A DNA stretch of 9,182 nucleotides from Planctomycetota bacterium (GTDB lineage Bacteria > Planctomycetota > Planctomycetia > Pirellulales > Thermoguttaceae): positions 1 through 9,182 of the forward strand of contig JAHIKV010000104.1 of the NCBI GenBank assembly GCA_018897395.1. The letters are read 5' to 3'. Both the position numbers and the translations under genes were made by a program. Shown one piece after another: positions 1-5,994 of the stretch. Under the pieces are notes generated by a model that saw only the letters and a program-made list of their open reading frames with translations, searched no databases and was not told the origin of the DNA. Numbering within the stretch: the stretch's first letter is position 1; each line of letters starts with the position of its first letter.

Positions 1-141
1 ACATTTTCCGGTGGGTACTTGCCGCTAGCACTGCTGGCATGGCAAATAGTATCATGGAAACAAACGACTTGCGACGACCATCGCCGAAAATGCTTTCTGG
101 CAGCGGTTTTTTTCATGTTGCATTTCAAATTTGACGGCAGG

Positions 142-180
142 ATTCATCATTCTACATTCATCATTCTACATTCATCATTC
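142..180. repeat. Tandem 14-bp repeat just upstream of gcvPA
   Basis: The unit ATTCATCATTCTAC occurs at 142-155 and 156-169, with a third copy truncated after 11 bases at 170-180. All copies are identical, which suggests recent expansion by replication slippage. The array ends three bases before the GGAG ribosome-binding site of gcvPA at 184-187, so it lies in the 5' leader of the gene. It is A/T-rich and pyrimidine-biased in a GC-rich setting. The rest of 1-193 has no convincing gene: one frame is open, but it only runs on as an out-of-frame shadow of gcvPA. Confidence 0.85.
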
Positions 181-193
181 CGCGGAGCCCCCC

Positions 194-1528
194 ATGCCCT
201 ATTTCCCCAATACCGACGCCGACCGTCGGGCGATGCTCGATGCGATCGGCGCCGCGACGGTCGACGAATTGTTCGCCATGATCCCGGCCGATCTGCGGAT
301 GAAGCGCGGTCTCTGCGTGAAACCGGGGTTGGGCGAGTTGGAACTTTCCGCTCATCTGGCCGAGTTGGCCGGGCGAAACACGCACGCCGGAGAAGCCGTC
401 TGCTTCCTCGGCGGCGGCAGTTACGACCATTTCATCCCCGCCGCGGTCGATATGATCTCCTCCCGCAGCGAGTTCTACACCGCCTACACCCCCTATCAGG
501 CCGAGGCCGGCCAGGGGAGTTTGCAGGCGTTTTTCGAGTACCAGACGCTCGTCGCCCAACTGACCGGCATGGACGTCTCCAACGCCAGCCTGTACGACGG
601 CGGCAGCGCGGCGGCCGAGGCCGCGCTGATGGCCATGCACGCGACCGGCCGAAACCGCGTGGTCACTGCCCAAAGCGTACATCCCGAGTACCGGCAAGTG
701 CTGGAGACCTATCTGGCAAACATGGGCGTCGAGCTTCTCGTCCTCGATACGCCGGAGGGGACCGTTTCCGTCTCGGAACTCGCCGCGGCCGTGAACGACC
801 AAACGGCGTGCGTGCTGATTCAGCATCCCAACTTCTTCGGCTGCCTGGAGGAGGGCGAGCGTGCGACGGAAATCGCCCACAACTCTGGTGCGCTGATGAT
901 CGTCTCGGTCGATCCGATCAGCTTGGGAATTCTAAAGCGGCCGGGAGAGTACGGGGCCGACATCGTGGTGGCCGAGGGTCAAGCGTTGGGCAACCCGATG
1001 GCCTTCGGCGGGCCGTACCTGGGGCTGATGGCCTGCCGCGAGCGGTTTTTGCGCCGCATGCCCGGCCGGCTCGTCGGCCAGACGACCGATCGCCGCGGCA
1101 ACCGCTGCTGGGTACTGACCCTGCAAACCCGCGAGCAGCACATCCGCCGCGAAAAGGCCACCAGCAACATCTGCACCAACCAGGGCCTCTGCGCCCTGCG
1201 GGCGACGGTTTATCTCGCCCTGATGGGGCCGTCTGGCATGAAGGCCGCGGCCGAGTTATGTCTGCAAAAGGCCCGCTACGCCGCCGAAAAACTATCGGCC
1301 GCCGGGTGGCTCTCGCCGGCGTTCGACCGGCCGACGTTCAAGGAGTTCGTCGTCCGCTCGAAGGGCCGGCCCGTCGAGCAATTGATCGAGAGGGCCAGGG
1401 CGGAAAACATTTTCGCCGGCGTTCCCTTGGGCCGCTGGTACACGGAACTGTCCGATTGCCTGTTGGTGGCGGTCACCGAGAAACGCACGAAAGAGGAGAT
1501 CGACCGGTTGGCGGCGGTTTGTTCGTAG
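194..1528 (+). CDS. gcvPA: Glycine dehydrogenase (decarboxylating) subunit 1, GcvPA
   Basis: This is one half of the split P-protein of the cytoplasmic glycine cleavage system. Together with GcvPB it forms the PLP-dependent decarboxylase that passes the aminomethyl group of glycine to lipoylated GcvH. The 445-residue product has the usual length of the subunit-1 family. Recognisable family stretches include PYFPNTDADRRAML at the N terminus, GGGSYDHFIPAAVD, YTAYTPYQAEAGQGSLQAFFEYQ, and later FGGPYLGLMACRERFLRRMPGRLVG and REQHIRREKATSNICTNQGL. The fold is that of a fold-type I aminotransferase, and the PLP-binding lysine is expected in GcvPB rather than here. I chose ATG 194 because GGAG lies six bases upstream and the family N terminus starts there. 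An in-frame opening at 131 would translate the tandem repeat. No gcvT, gcvH or gcvPB is visible, although gcvPB normally follows directly, so its partner must be encoded elsewhere. Confidence 0.95.
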   Translation: MPYFPNTDADRRAMLDAIGAATVDELFAMIPADLRMKRGLCVKPGLGELELSAHLAELAGRNTHAGEAVCFLGGGSYDHFIPAAVDMISSRSEFYTAYTPYQAEAGQGSLQAFFEYQTLVAQLTGMDVSNASLYDGGSAAAEAALMAMHATGRNRVVTAQSVHPEYRQVLETYLANMGVELLVLDTPEGTVSVSELAAAVNDQTACVLIQHPNFFGCLEEGERATEIAHNSGALMIVSVDPISLGILKRPGEYGADIVVAEGQALGNPMAFGGPYLGLMACRERFLRRMPGRLVGQTTDRRGNRCWVLTLQTREQHIRREKATSNICTNQGLCALRATVYLALMGPSGMKAAAELCLQKARYAAEKLSAAGWLSPAFDRPTFKEFVVRSKGRPVEQLIERARAENIFAGVPLGRWYTELSDCLLVAVTEKRTKEEIDRLAAVCS

Positions 1529-1555
1529 GGGGCGCGAAACGCACCATATATATTC

Positions 1556-1691
1556 GAGGGTGTCCGGGAATCCGCAAAAACAGCTATTTAGCCCCGGGTG
1601 AATACACCCGGGGCACGGTCCGGTGCGTCCAACCACCGCTTCCCGCCGTGTATTCACGGCGGGCTAAATGGTACTATTCCCGGACACCCTC
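1556..1691. mobile_element. MITE-like 136-bp element with 16-bp terminal inverted repeats
   Basis: GAGGGTGTCCGGGAAT at 1556-1571 is an exact inverted copy of ATTCCCGGACACCCTC at 1676-1691. Between them lie two smaller perfect palindromes and no coding capacity. The element begins 27 bases after the gcvPA stop. I see no convincing target-site duplication in the flanks (TATATATTC on the left, AGATAGTTT on the right), so transposition is not proven. As RNA the whole unit would fold into a long outer stem carrying two inner hairpins. It could therefore also act as a transcript 3'-end structure for gcvPA, but no U-tract follows directly that would make it a canonical intrinsic terminator. Confidence 0.6.
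1586..1669. repeat. Paired-hairpin (BIME-like) repeat, TTTAGCC family, copy 1
   Basis: This unit is nested inside the 16-bp inverted-repeat element. The outer boxes ATTTAGCCC (1586-1594) and GGGCTAAAT (1661-1669) are exact inverted copies. Hairpin A is a 10-bp stem at 1591-1600 and 1605-1614 with loop AATA. Hairpin B is a 9-bp stem at 1642-1650 and 1655-1663 with loop TATT. The plan, two GC-rich stems with four-base loops enclosed by TTTAGCC/GGCTAAA, recurs at 3230-3322 with different stem sequence. This suggests a mobile REP-like family rather than chance. Confidence 0.75.
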
Positions 1692-1731
1692 AGATAGTTT
1701 TTAATTCCGACTCGGGTTGAAAAAAAACCTA

Positions 1732-1759
1732 TTGACTTTTCGGCGACGTACGATATGAA
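1732..1759 (+). promoter_or_regulatory. Possible sigma-70-type promoter for the kamA cluster
   Basis: TTGACT (1732-1737) and TATGAA (1754-1759) are separated by 16 bases inside a locally A/T-rich patch (1699-1760), in the only long non-coding stretch before kamA. A second TTGACA at 1777-1782 has no good -10 partner. Between here and kamA the leader contains a small inverted repeat, GGACGG (1861-1866) with CCGTCC (1875-1880). I see no other gene in 1692-1913. The assignment is by consensus matching only. Confidence 0.3.
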
Positions 1760-1913
1760 TTGCTTTCATGGCGCGGTTGACATTGCCGAAAGGAATTAGG
1801 AAAGAGAACGGCGGCCATTTGTCGATAAGGAAGTTAATTTACCTGGGTAGTAGGGTGAAGGGACGGTAAGGACGCCGTCCGACTCTCCGCGGGTCCCGGG
1901 AGGATGTTTTTCG

Positions 1914-3218
1914 ATGGCCAGCATTGATGCTGAGGCGTGTCCATTCGGAGGCCTGGACGAAGAAGAGCCTCCGGGTACTTCGGTTCCCCTGATTCTCACT
2001 CGCGGCGCGGGGCGGTTTTCCCGGCCTAAGCGGCCTCGCAATATCGTGGTCCGAGCCGCTGTCTCCACCGGCCAAACGCCGGGCCGGCGACTGCAAAGCA
2101 CCTTCCAAACCAGGGCCTTCCGAAAGGCTTTCTACCCCGACGTACCCGATCGGCTCTGGAACGATTGGCGTTGGCAGTACAGAAACCGGCTGCGGACCCT
2201 GGCCCAATTGGAGCGGGTTTTGGTGCTTTCGGACCAGGAGCAGGCGGCCATGTCGCTCGACGGCGCCATGCTTCCGGTAAGCATCACCCCGTACTACATG
2301 AGCCTGGTCTCGCGCGACGACCGGGACCAGCCGTTGCGGCGGACCGTAATCCCCAATGCCAGCGAGTTCCTGAACGGACCGGGCGAGGCCGACGACCCGC
2401 TCGGCGAGGACGGCGACACTCCCGTGCCGGGCCTGGTCCATCGTTACCCGGACCGAGTGCTGCTGCTGGTGACCGACTGCTGTTCGAGCTATTGCCGCTA
2501 TTGCACCCGGTCGCGGATGGTCGGCCACGGGTCGATGCCTCACGGTCTGGACCGTTTGGAACGGGCGCTGGACTACATTCGCCGCAACCCCGCCATCCGG
2601 GACGTGCTTATCTCCGGCGGCGATCCCCTGGCGTTGGGAGACGAACGGCTGGACTGGATTCTGACCCGGTTGCGGCGCATCCCGCACGTCGAATTCCTGC
2701 GGATGGGGACCAAGATGCCCGCCGTGTTGCCCCAGCGAATCACCCCGGAACTCTGCCGGATGCTCCGCAAACACCACCCGCTCTGGATGAGCCTCCACTT
2801 CCTCCACCCCGACGAGTGTACGCCCGAGTCGTTCCTGGCCTGTGCCCGGTTGGCCAATGCCGGCATTCCGCTCGGCTCGCAAACGGTGCTGTTGGCCGGG
2901 GTGAACGACGACGTGGATACGATGAAGCGGCTGGTCCACCACCTGCTGAAGATGCGGGTGCGTCCGTATTACCTCTACCAATGCGACCCGATTACCGGCT
3001 CCGCGCACTTCCGCACGCCCGTGGCCAAGGGTCTGGAGATAATCGAGGGGCTTCGCGGCCACACGACCGGCTACGCCGTGCCGAACTACGTGATCGACGC
3101 GCCGGGCGGCGGCGGGAAAATCCCCATCCAGCCGAATTACGTCGTCGGCCGAGATGGCGACGACCTGTTGCTGCGGAACTACCAAGGCGGTCTGTATCGC
3201 TATCCCGACCCGTTATGA
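1914..3218 (+). CDS. kamA: KamA-family radical SAM lysine 2,3-aminomutase
   Basis: Cytoplasmic enzyme predicted to interconvert L-lysine and L-beta-lysine using S-adenosylmethionine, a [4Fe-4S] cluster and PLP. The cluster motif CSSYCRYC supplies Cys190, Cys194 and Cys197. PGGGGK near the C terminus gives the PLP lysine, Lys402. Asp358 (in YQCD) and Asp395 (in VIDAPGGGGK) match the two carboxylates that hold the lysine side amine in the clostridial enzyme (Asp293 and Asp330, same spacing of 37), so lysine is the likely substrate. The core begins at WNDWRWQYRNRL (Trp82). Residues 1 to about 65 are a low-conservation extension compared with characterised enzymes, so the true start could be further in. 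ATG 1914 was chosen for GGGAGGA at 1898-1904. The protein stops at RYPDPL and lacks the C-terminal cysteine-rich zinc segment of the clostridial enzyme. The partner cysteine in GVNDC is Asp here (GVNDD), consistent with coordinated loss of that zinc site. It heads the ATP-grasp/GNAT cluster. EF-P beta-lysylation (EpmB role) is an alternative, but no EpmA or EF-P gene is visible. Confidence 0.9.
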   Translation: MASIDAEACPFGGLDEEEPPGTSVPLILTRGAGRFSRPKRPRNIVVRAAVSTGQTPGRRLQSTFQTRAFRKAFYPDVPDRLWNDWRWQYRNRLRTLAQLERVLVLSDQEQAAMSLDGAMLPVSITPYYMSLVSRDDRDQPLRRTVIPNASEFLNGPGEADDPLGEDGDTPVPGLVHRYPDRVLLLVTDCCSSYCRYCTRSRMVGHGSMPHGLDRLERALDYIRRNPAIRDVLISGGDPLALGDERLDWILTRLRRIPHVEFLRMGTKMPAVLPQRITPELCRMLRKHHPLWMSLHFLHPDECTPESFLACARLANAGIPLGSQTVLLAGVNDDVDTMKRLVHHLLKMRVRPYYLYQCDPITGSAHFRTPVAKGLEIIEGLRGHTTGYAVPNYVIDAPGGGGKIPIQPNYVVGRDGDDLLLRNYQGGLYRYPDPL

Positions 3219-3229
3219 GCCGAGGGATC

Positions 3230-3322
3230 CGTTTAGCCGCCGCGTCCACGCGGCGAAAAGTTGGACACGTTGTCAACCTGTTTCGCGGCAAACCAACCCG
3301 GCGTAGACGCCGGGGCTAAACG
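3230..3322. repeat. Paired-hairpin (BIME-like) repeat, TTTAGCC family, copy 2
   Basis: Outer boxes CGTTTAGCC (3230-3238) and GGCTAAACG (3314-3322) are exact inverted copies. The left hairpin is CGCCGCG / CGCGGCG (3238-3244, 3249-3255) with loop TCCA. The right hairpin is CCCGGCG / CGCCGGG (3297-3303, 3308-3314) with loop TAGA. It fills most of the 142-bp gap between kamA and the first ATP-grasp gene. No T-tract follows, so a rho-independent terminator is unlikely. It may instead stabilise the kamA transcript end or reduce read-through. Confidence 0.75.
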
Positions 3323-3334
3323 AAACCCGAACCT

Positions 3335-3360
3335 CTAATCCCTAATCCCCAATCCCTAAA
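3335..3360. repeat. Tandem heptamer abutting the start codon of the first ATP-grasp gene
   Basis: CTAATCC (3335-3341), CTAATCC (3342-3348) and the variant CCAATCC (3349-3355) are followed by CTAAA, which ends exactly at the ATG at 3361. The repeat takes the place where a Shine-Dalgarno sequence should be, and no purine-rich ribosome-binding site is present. On the other strand it reads as GGATTAG repeats. Like the array at 142-180, this is a simple repeat against a gene start. Confidence 0.8.
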
Positions 3361-4368
3361 ATGCACATCGGCTTGACATACGACCTTCGCGACGACTACC
3401 TGGCCGAAGGGTATTCCGAGGAAGAGACGGCCGAATTCGACCGGCCGGACACGATCGAGGCCATCGAGGCCGCGCTCGATGAGTTGGGCTATCGGACCGA
3501 TCGGATCGGCAACGCCAGGCGGTTGATAGCCCGGCTTGCCCAAGGCGACCGCTGGGACCTGGTGTTCAACATCGCCGAAGGGCTGCGCGGCCTTTCCCGC
3601 GAGGCGCAGGCGCCGGCGATCCTCGACGTTTACGACATCCCGTATACGTTTTCGGACCCGCTGGTCCTGTCGCTCTCCTTGCACAAGGGTCTGACCAATA
3701 CCGTGTTGCGTCAGGCGGGGATACCCACCCCCGATTTCGCCCTGGTCGAGCGGCCCGCCGACGTGGACGCCGTGGACTTGCCGTTCCCCCTGTTTGTCAA
3801 ACCGGCGGCAGAAGGGACCAGCAAGGGCATCTCGGCCAACTCGATCATTCGAGATCGCCAAGCCCTCCGAGCGGCGTGCTCCGATCTGTTGCTCCAGTTC
3901 CATCAGCCGGTGTTGGTCGAGACGTTCCTTTCGGGGCGCGAGTTCACCGTCGGGCTGATCGGCAGCGGACCGGCGGCGAAGGCGCTGGGAACAATGGAAA
4001 TCCACCTCCTGCCCGAGGCCGAGGCGGAGGTCTATTCCTACACGAACAAGGAACGGTGCGAGGATTTGGTCCGTTACCGGCTGGCCGGGCGGGAGGAGGA
4101 CCCGTTGATTAGCCAAGTCGAGGAGATCGCCGTGACGGCGTGGCGGACGCTGGGGGGGCGCGACGGCGGGCGCGTGGACGTTCGCTGCGACGCCCAAGGC
4201 CGGCCGCATTTCTTGGAGGTCAACCCGCTGCCCGGCCTCCATCCGCATCATTCCGACCTGCCGATCCTCTGCGGCTTTTTGGGAGTTTCGTACGTCGATC
4301 TGATAGACCGGATCGTCAGTTCCGCCCGGCGAAGAATGAAGGTGAATTGCAAAATGCAGATCGCATGA
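3361..4368 (+). CDS. ATP-grasp ligase, D-Ala-D-Ala ligase-like (first of pair)
   Basis: Predicted to activate a carboxylate as acyl-phosphate with ATP and join it to an amine. The 335 residues match the D-alanine-D-alanine ligase size. FVKPAAEGTSKGIS holds the ATP-contacting Lys147 and glycine/serine loop. GGRVDVR (Asp273) and FLEVNPLPGL (Glu286, Asn288) supply the Mg-binding residues. GLHPHHSDLP resembles the C-terminal substrate loop of Ddl. A tyrosine-rich segment, EVYSYTNKE, lies where Ddl has its omega loop. The N terminus (MHIGLTYDLRDDYLAEGYSEEE) lacks the GGxSxE signature of true Ddl, so a different amino substrate is likely. That the substrate involves beta-lysine is inference from kamA next door. 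The start is fixed by the family N terminus even though no ribosome-binding site is present. The last nine residues (KVNCKMQIA) come from a repetitive A/T-rich sequence and look like a recent extension. It is followed after 19 bases by the second ATP-grasp gene. Confidence 0.85.
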   Translation: MHIGLTYDLRDDYLAEGYSEEETAEFDRPDTIEAIEAALDELGYRTDRIGNARRLIARLAQGDRWDLVFNIAEGLRGLSREAQAPAILDVYDIPYTFSDPLVLSLSLHKGLTNTVLRQAGIPTPDFALVERPADVDAVDLPFPLFVKPAAEGTSKGISANSIIRDRQALRAACSDLLLQFHQPVLVETFLSGREFTVGLIGSGPAAKALGTMEIHLLPEAEAEVYSYTNKERCEDLVRYRLAGREEDPLISQVEEIAVTAWRTLGGRDGGRVDVRCDAQGRPHFLEVNPLPGLHPHHSDLPILCGFLGVSYVDLIDRIVSSARRRMKVNCKMQIA

Positions 4369-4382
4369 TGTATATTGCATTT
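4352..4382. repeat. Inverted repeat spanning the junction of the two ATP-grasp genes
   Basis: AAATGCA (4352-4358) and TGCATTT (4376-4382) are inverted copies separated by 17 bases, within a run of GCA/GCAT units. The repeat overlaps the stop codon of the first ATP-grasp gene (4366-4368) and ends five bases before the ATG at 4388. It occupies the place of a Shine-Dalgarno sequence, which is absent. It could be a simple-repeat insertion or a small RNA hairpin affecting translation of the downstream gene. Confidence 0.5.
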
Positions 4383-4387
4383 CCCTT

Positions 4388-5398
4388 ATGCAAGTCGCCG
4401 TTCTCCATAACGCCGTGGCCGCCGACGCCCCGCTGGAAGACCAAGACACCCTGGTCCAGGTCGATGAGGTCCGGGCGGCGTTGACCCGCTTGGGACACCG
4501 GCCGACGGCGGTCCCTTGCACCCTCGACCTGGCCGCGATGCGCAGCGATCTCGCCCGGCTGGGGGCCGAGGTTGCGTTTAACCTGGTCGAGTCGCTGGAC
4601 GGGTCCGACTCGCTGCTCTATCTCCCTCTGGCGGTCCTCGATTCGCTGGGGATGCCCTACGCCGGCAGCCGCACGGAATCGATGTTTCTGACTTCCAACA
4701 AGCCGCTGGCCAAGCAGCGGATGCGTTGGGCGGGACTCCCCACGCCCGATTGGATCGAAGACACGAAGCCGCAACTGCCGCTTGCGGCTTCGCACGACGC
4801 GTCGAAGGAGTGGATCATCAAGGGCGTCTGGGAGCACGGCTCCGACGGCATGGAAGACGATGCCTTGCTGAAGGGACCGAGTCCGGCCGAATTGCAACGC
4901 CGACTGACCGAGCGATACGCGCGATCGGGCCGCCGGTGTTTCGCCGAGCGGTTCGTCGAAGGCCGGGAATTCGCCGTGGCCATGCTCGCCGGCCGGGATG
5001 GCCCCGAGACGCTCCCCCCCGCCGAAATCGATTTTTCCGCGTTCCCGGCCGGAAAGCCTCGCCTCGTCGGTTATCGGGCAAAATGGAGCGAGGATTGCTT
5101 CGAGTATCTCAACACGCCCCGCCGCTTCGATTTCGATCCTTCCGACCGGCCGCTGTTGGATCGGCTTTGCGGGCTGGCAATGGAGTGCTGGAGGTTGTTC
5201 GATCTTCACGGTTGGGTTCGGGTCGATTTTCGCGTCGACGCCTCGGGGCAACCGTGGATATTGGAGATCAACGCCAACCCCTGCCTCTCGCCGGACGCGG
5301 GATTCGCCGCCATGCTCCGCCAGGCGTCGATTCCGTTCGACCGGGCCATCGAGCGAATTTTGGAGGACGTTTTGTGCAATGACCGACCGACCGATTGA
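4388..5398 (+). CDS. ATP-grasp ligase, D-Ala-D-Ala ligase-like (second of pair)
   Basis: A second carboxylate-amine ligase of 336 residues, clearly diverged from its neighbour and so probably using a different substrate. The N-terminal domain (MQVAVLHNAVAADAPLEDQDTLVQVDEVRAAL, then VAFNLVESLDGSDSLLYLPLAVLDSLGMPYAGS) has the Ddl-type Rossmann layout. Lys145 in WIIKGVWEHGS is the ATP lysine. VRVDFR (Asp280) and ILEINANP (Glu293, Asn295) bind Mg. After the Mg site the sequence reads CLSPDAGFAAM, unlike the PGL loop of the first enzyme, which again points to a distinct acceptor. No Shine-Dalgarno sequence precedes ATG 4388, and translation may depend on coupling to the gene 19 bases upstream. Its 3' end overlaps the acetyltransferase by 20 nt. 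The exact substrate cannot be read from the sequence. Confidence 0.83.
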   Translation: MQVAVLHNAVAADAPLEDQDTLVQVDEVRAALTRLGHRPTAVPCTLDLAAMRSDLARLGAEVAFNLVESLDGSDSLLYLPLAVLDSLGMPYAGSRTESMFLTSNKPLAKQRMRWAGLPTPDWIEDTKPQLPLAASHDASKEWIIKGVWEHGSDGMEDDALLKGPSPAELQRRLTERYARSGRRCFAERFVEGREFAVAMLAGRDGPETLPPAEIDFSAFPAGKPRLVGYRAKWSEDCFEYLNTPRRFDFDPSDRPLLDRLCGLAMECWRLFDLHGWVRVDFRVDASGQPWILEINANPCLSPDAGFAAMLRQASIPFDRAIERILEDVLCNDRPTD

Positions 5399-5870
5399 AC
5401 TTCGTTATGACGTTCGCGCCGACGACCCGGAAAGCGTACGGCGGCTGGTGGAATCCAGCGGCGCGTTCTCGCCCGTCGAAGTCGAAGTGGCGGTGGAACT
5501 GGTCGAGGACCGGTTGCGGCGCGGTCCGCAAAGCGATTATCAATTCGTCTTCGCCGAACTGGGCGGCCGAACCGTCGCCTACGCGTGTTATGGTCCGATC
5601 CCGTTGACGGCCGCCGGCTTCGACCTTTATTGGATCGTCGTGGAAAAATCGCTGCACGGCCGGAAGATCGGGAAAGCCTTGCTGGAAAAAACGGAGGAAC
5701 TCGTTCGACAAGCCGGCGGCCGGCGGATTTACGTCGAAACCTCCAGCCGCAAAGAGTACTCCCCGGCACGCGGCTTCTACCTCCGTTGCGGCTATCGGCA
5801 AGAGGCGCTGTTGAAGGATTTTTACGCCCCCGGCGACGACAAGGTTATCTTCCTGAAGGACGCGCTCTGA
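5379..5870 (+). CDS. GNAT-family N-acetyltransferase
   Basis: A 163-residue single-domain acetyltransferase predicted to move an acetyl group from acetyl-CoA to an amine. The acetyl-CoA pyrophosphate loop is HGRKIGKAL (His93 to Leu101; R-x-x-G-x-A core at 95-100), preceded by the beta-4 strand FDLYWIVVEKSL. The C-terminal half, YVETSSRKEYSPARGFYLRCGYRQEALLKDFYAPGDDKVIFLKDAL, is typical of GNATs. ATG 5379 follows GGAGG (5362-5366) by 12 bases and lies inside the end of the second ATP-grasp gene, so the two are translationally coupled. A longer reading of the same frame from 4998 is a shadow of that gene. KamA with a GNAT has precedent: AblA/AblB in methanogens and kamA/yodP in Bacillus make or are linked to N-acetyl-beta-lysine. 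Beta-lysine or a beta-lysyl peptide as substrate is therefore reasonable but unproven. AblB itself is longer. Confidence 0.85.
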   Translation: MTDRPIELRYDVRADDPESVRRLVESSGAFSPVEVEVAVELVEDRLRRGPQSDYQFVFAELGGRTVAYACYGPIPLTAAGFDLYWIVVEKSLHGRKIGKALLEKTEELVRQAGGRRIYVETSSRKEYSPARGFYLRCGYRQEALLKDFYAPGDDKVIFLKDAL

Positions 5871-5994
5871 TCGGCGACCAGGCCCGGCGAAATCTCCGTA
5901 GGGGTTGCTTAATCGGAATTTGTCCCTTAAGCTGCTCAGTACGCCTTGTCTTACGTTTACATGACATCGAGATCAATGACTTTGGTCAATAACC

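Noticed and set aside
1..130. End of gcvH or another gene before gcvPA
   Set aside because: One frame is open but carries no GcvH-like or other family sequence, and the other frames contain stops.
19..1704. Open frame of 561 codons over gcvPA in another frame
   Set aside because: Its product is arginine-rich and low in complexity, typical of a shifted frame in GC-rich coding DNA. gcvPA in the other frame matches its family throughout.
1839..3185. Long antisense reading frame (448 codons) opposite kamA
   Set aside because: It mirrors the kamA codon pattern in GC-rich DNA, has no recognisable domain, and lies opposite a gene with complete catalytic motifs.
3297..3322. Rho-independent terminator after kamA
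   Set aside because: The hairpin is strong but no T-tract follows. The matching box at 3230 shows it is half of a repeat element.
3316..5251. Long antisense frames opposite the ATP-grasp genes (3316-4521 and 4316-5251)
   Set aside because: Their sequences are shadow translations without motifs, and both overlap well-supported ligase genes.
5978..5989. Controller-protein operator (C-box) before the methyltransferase
   Set aside because: Only a four-base inverted repeat (TGAC, GTCA) is present, no second copy exists, and no C gene is found.
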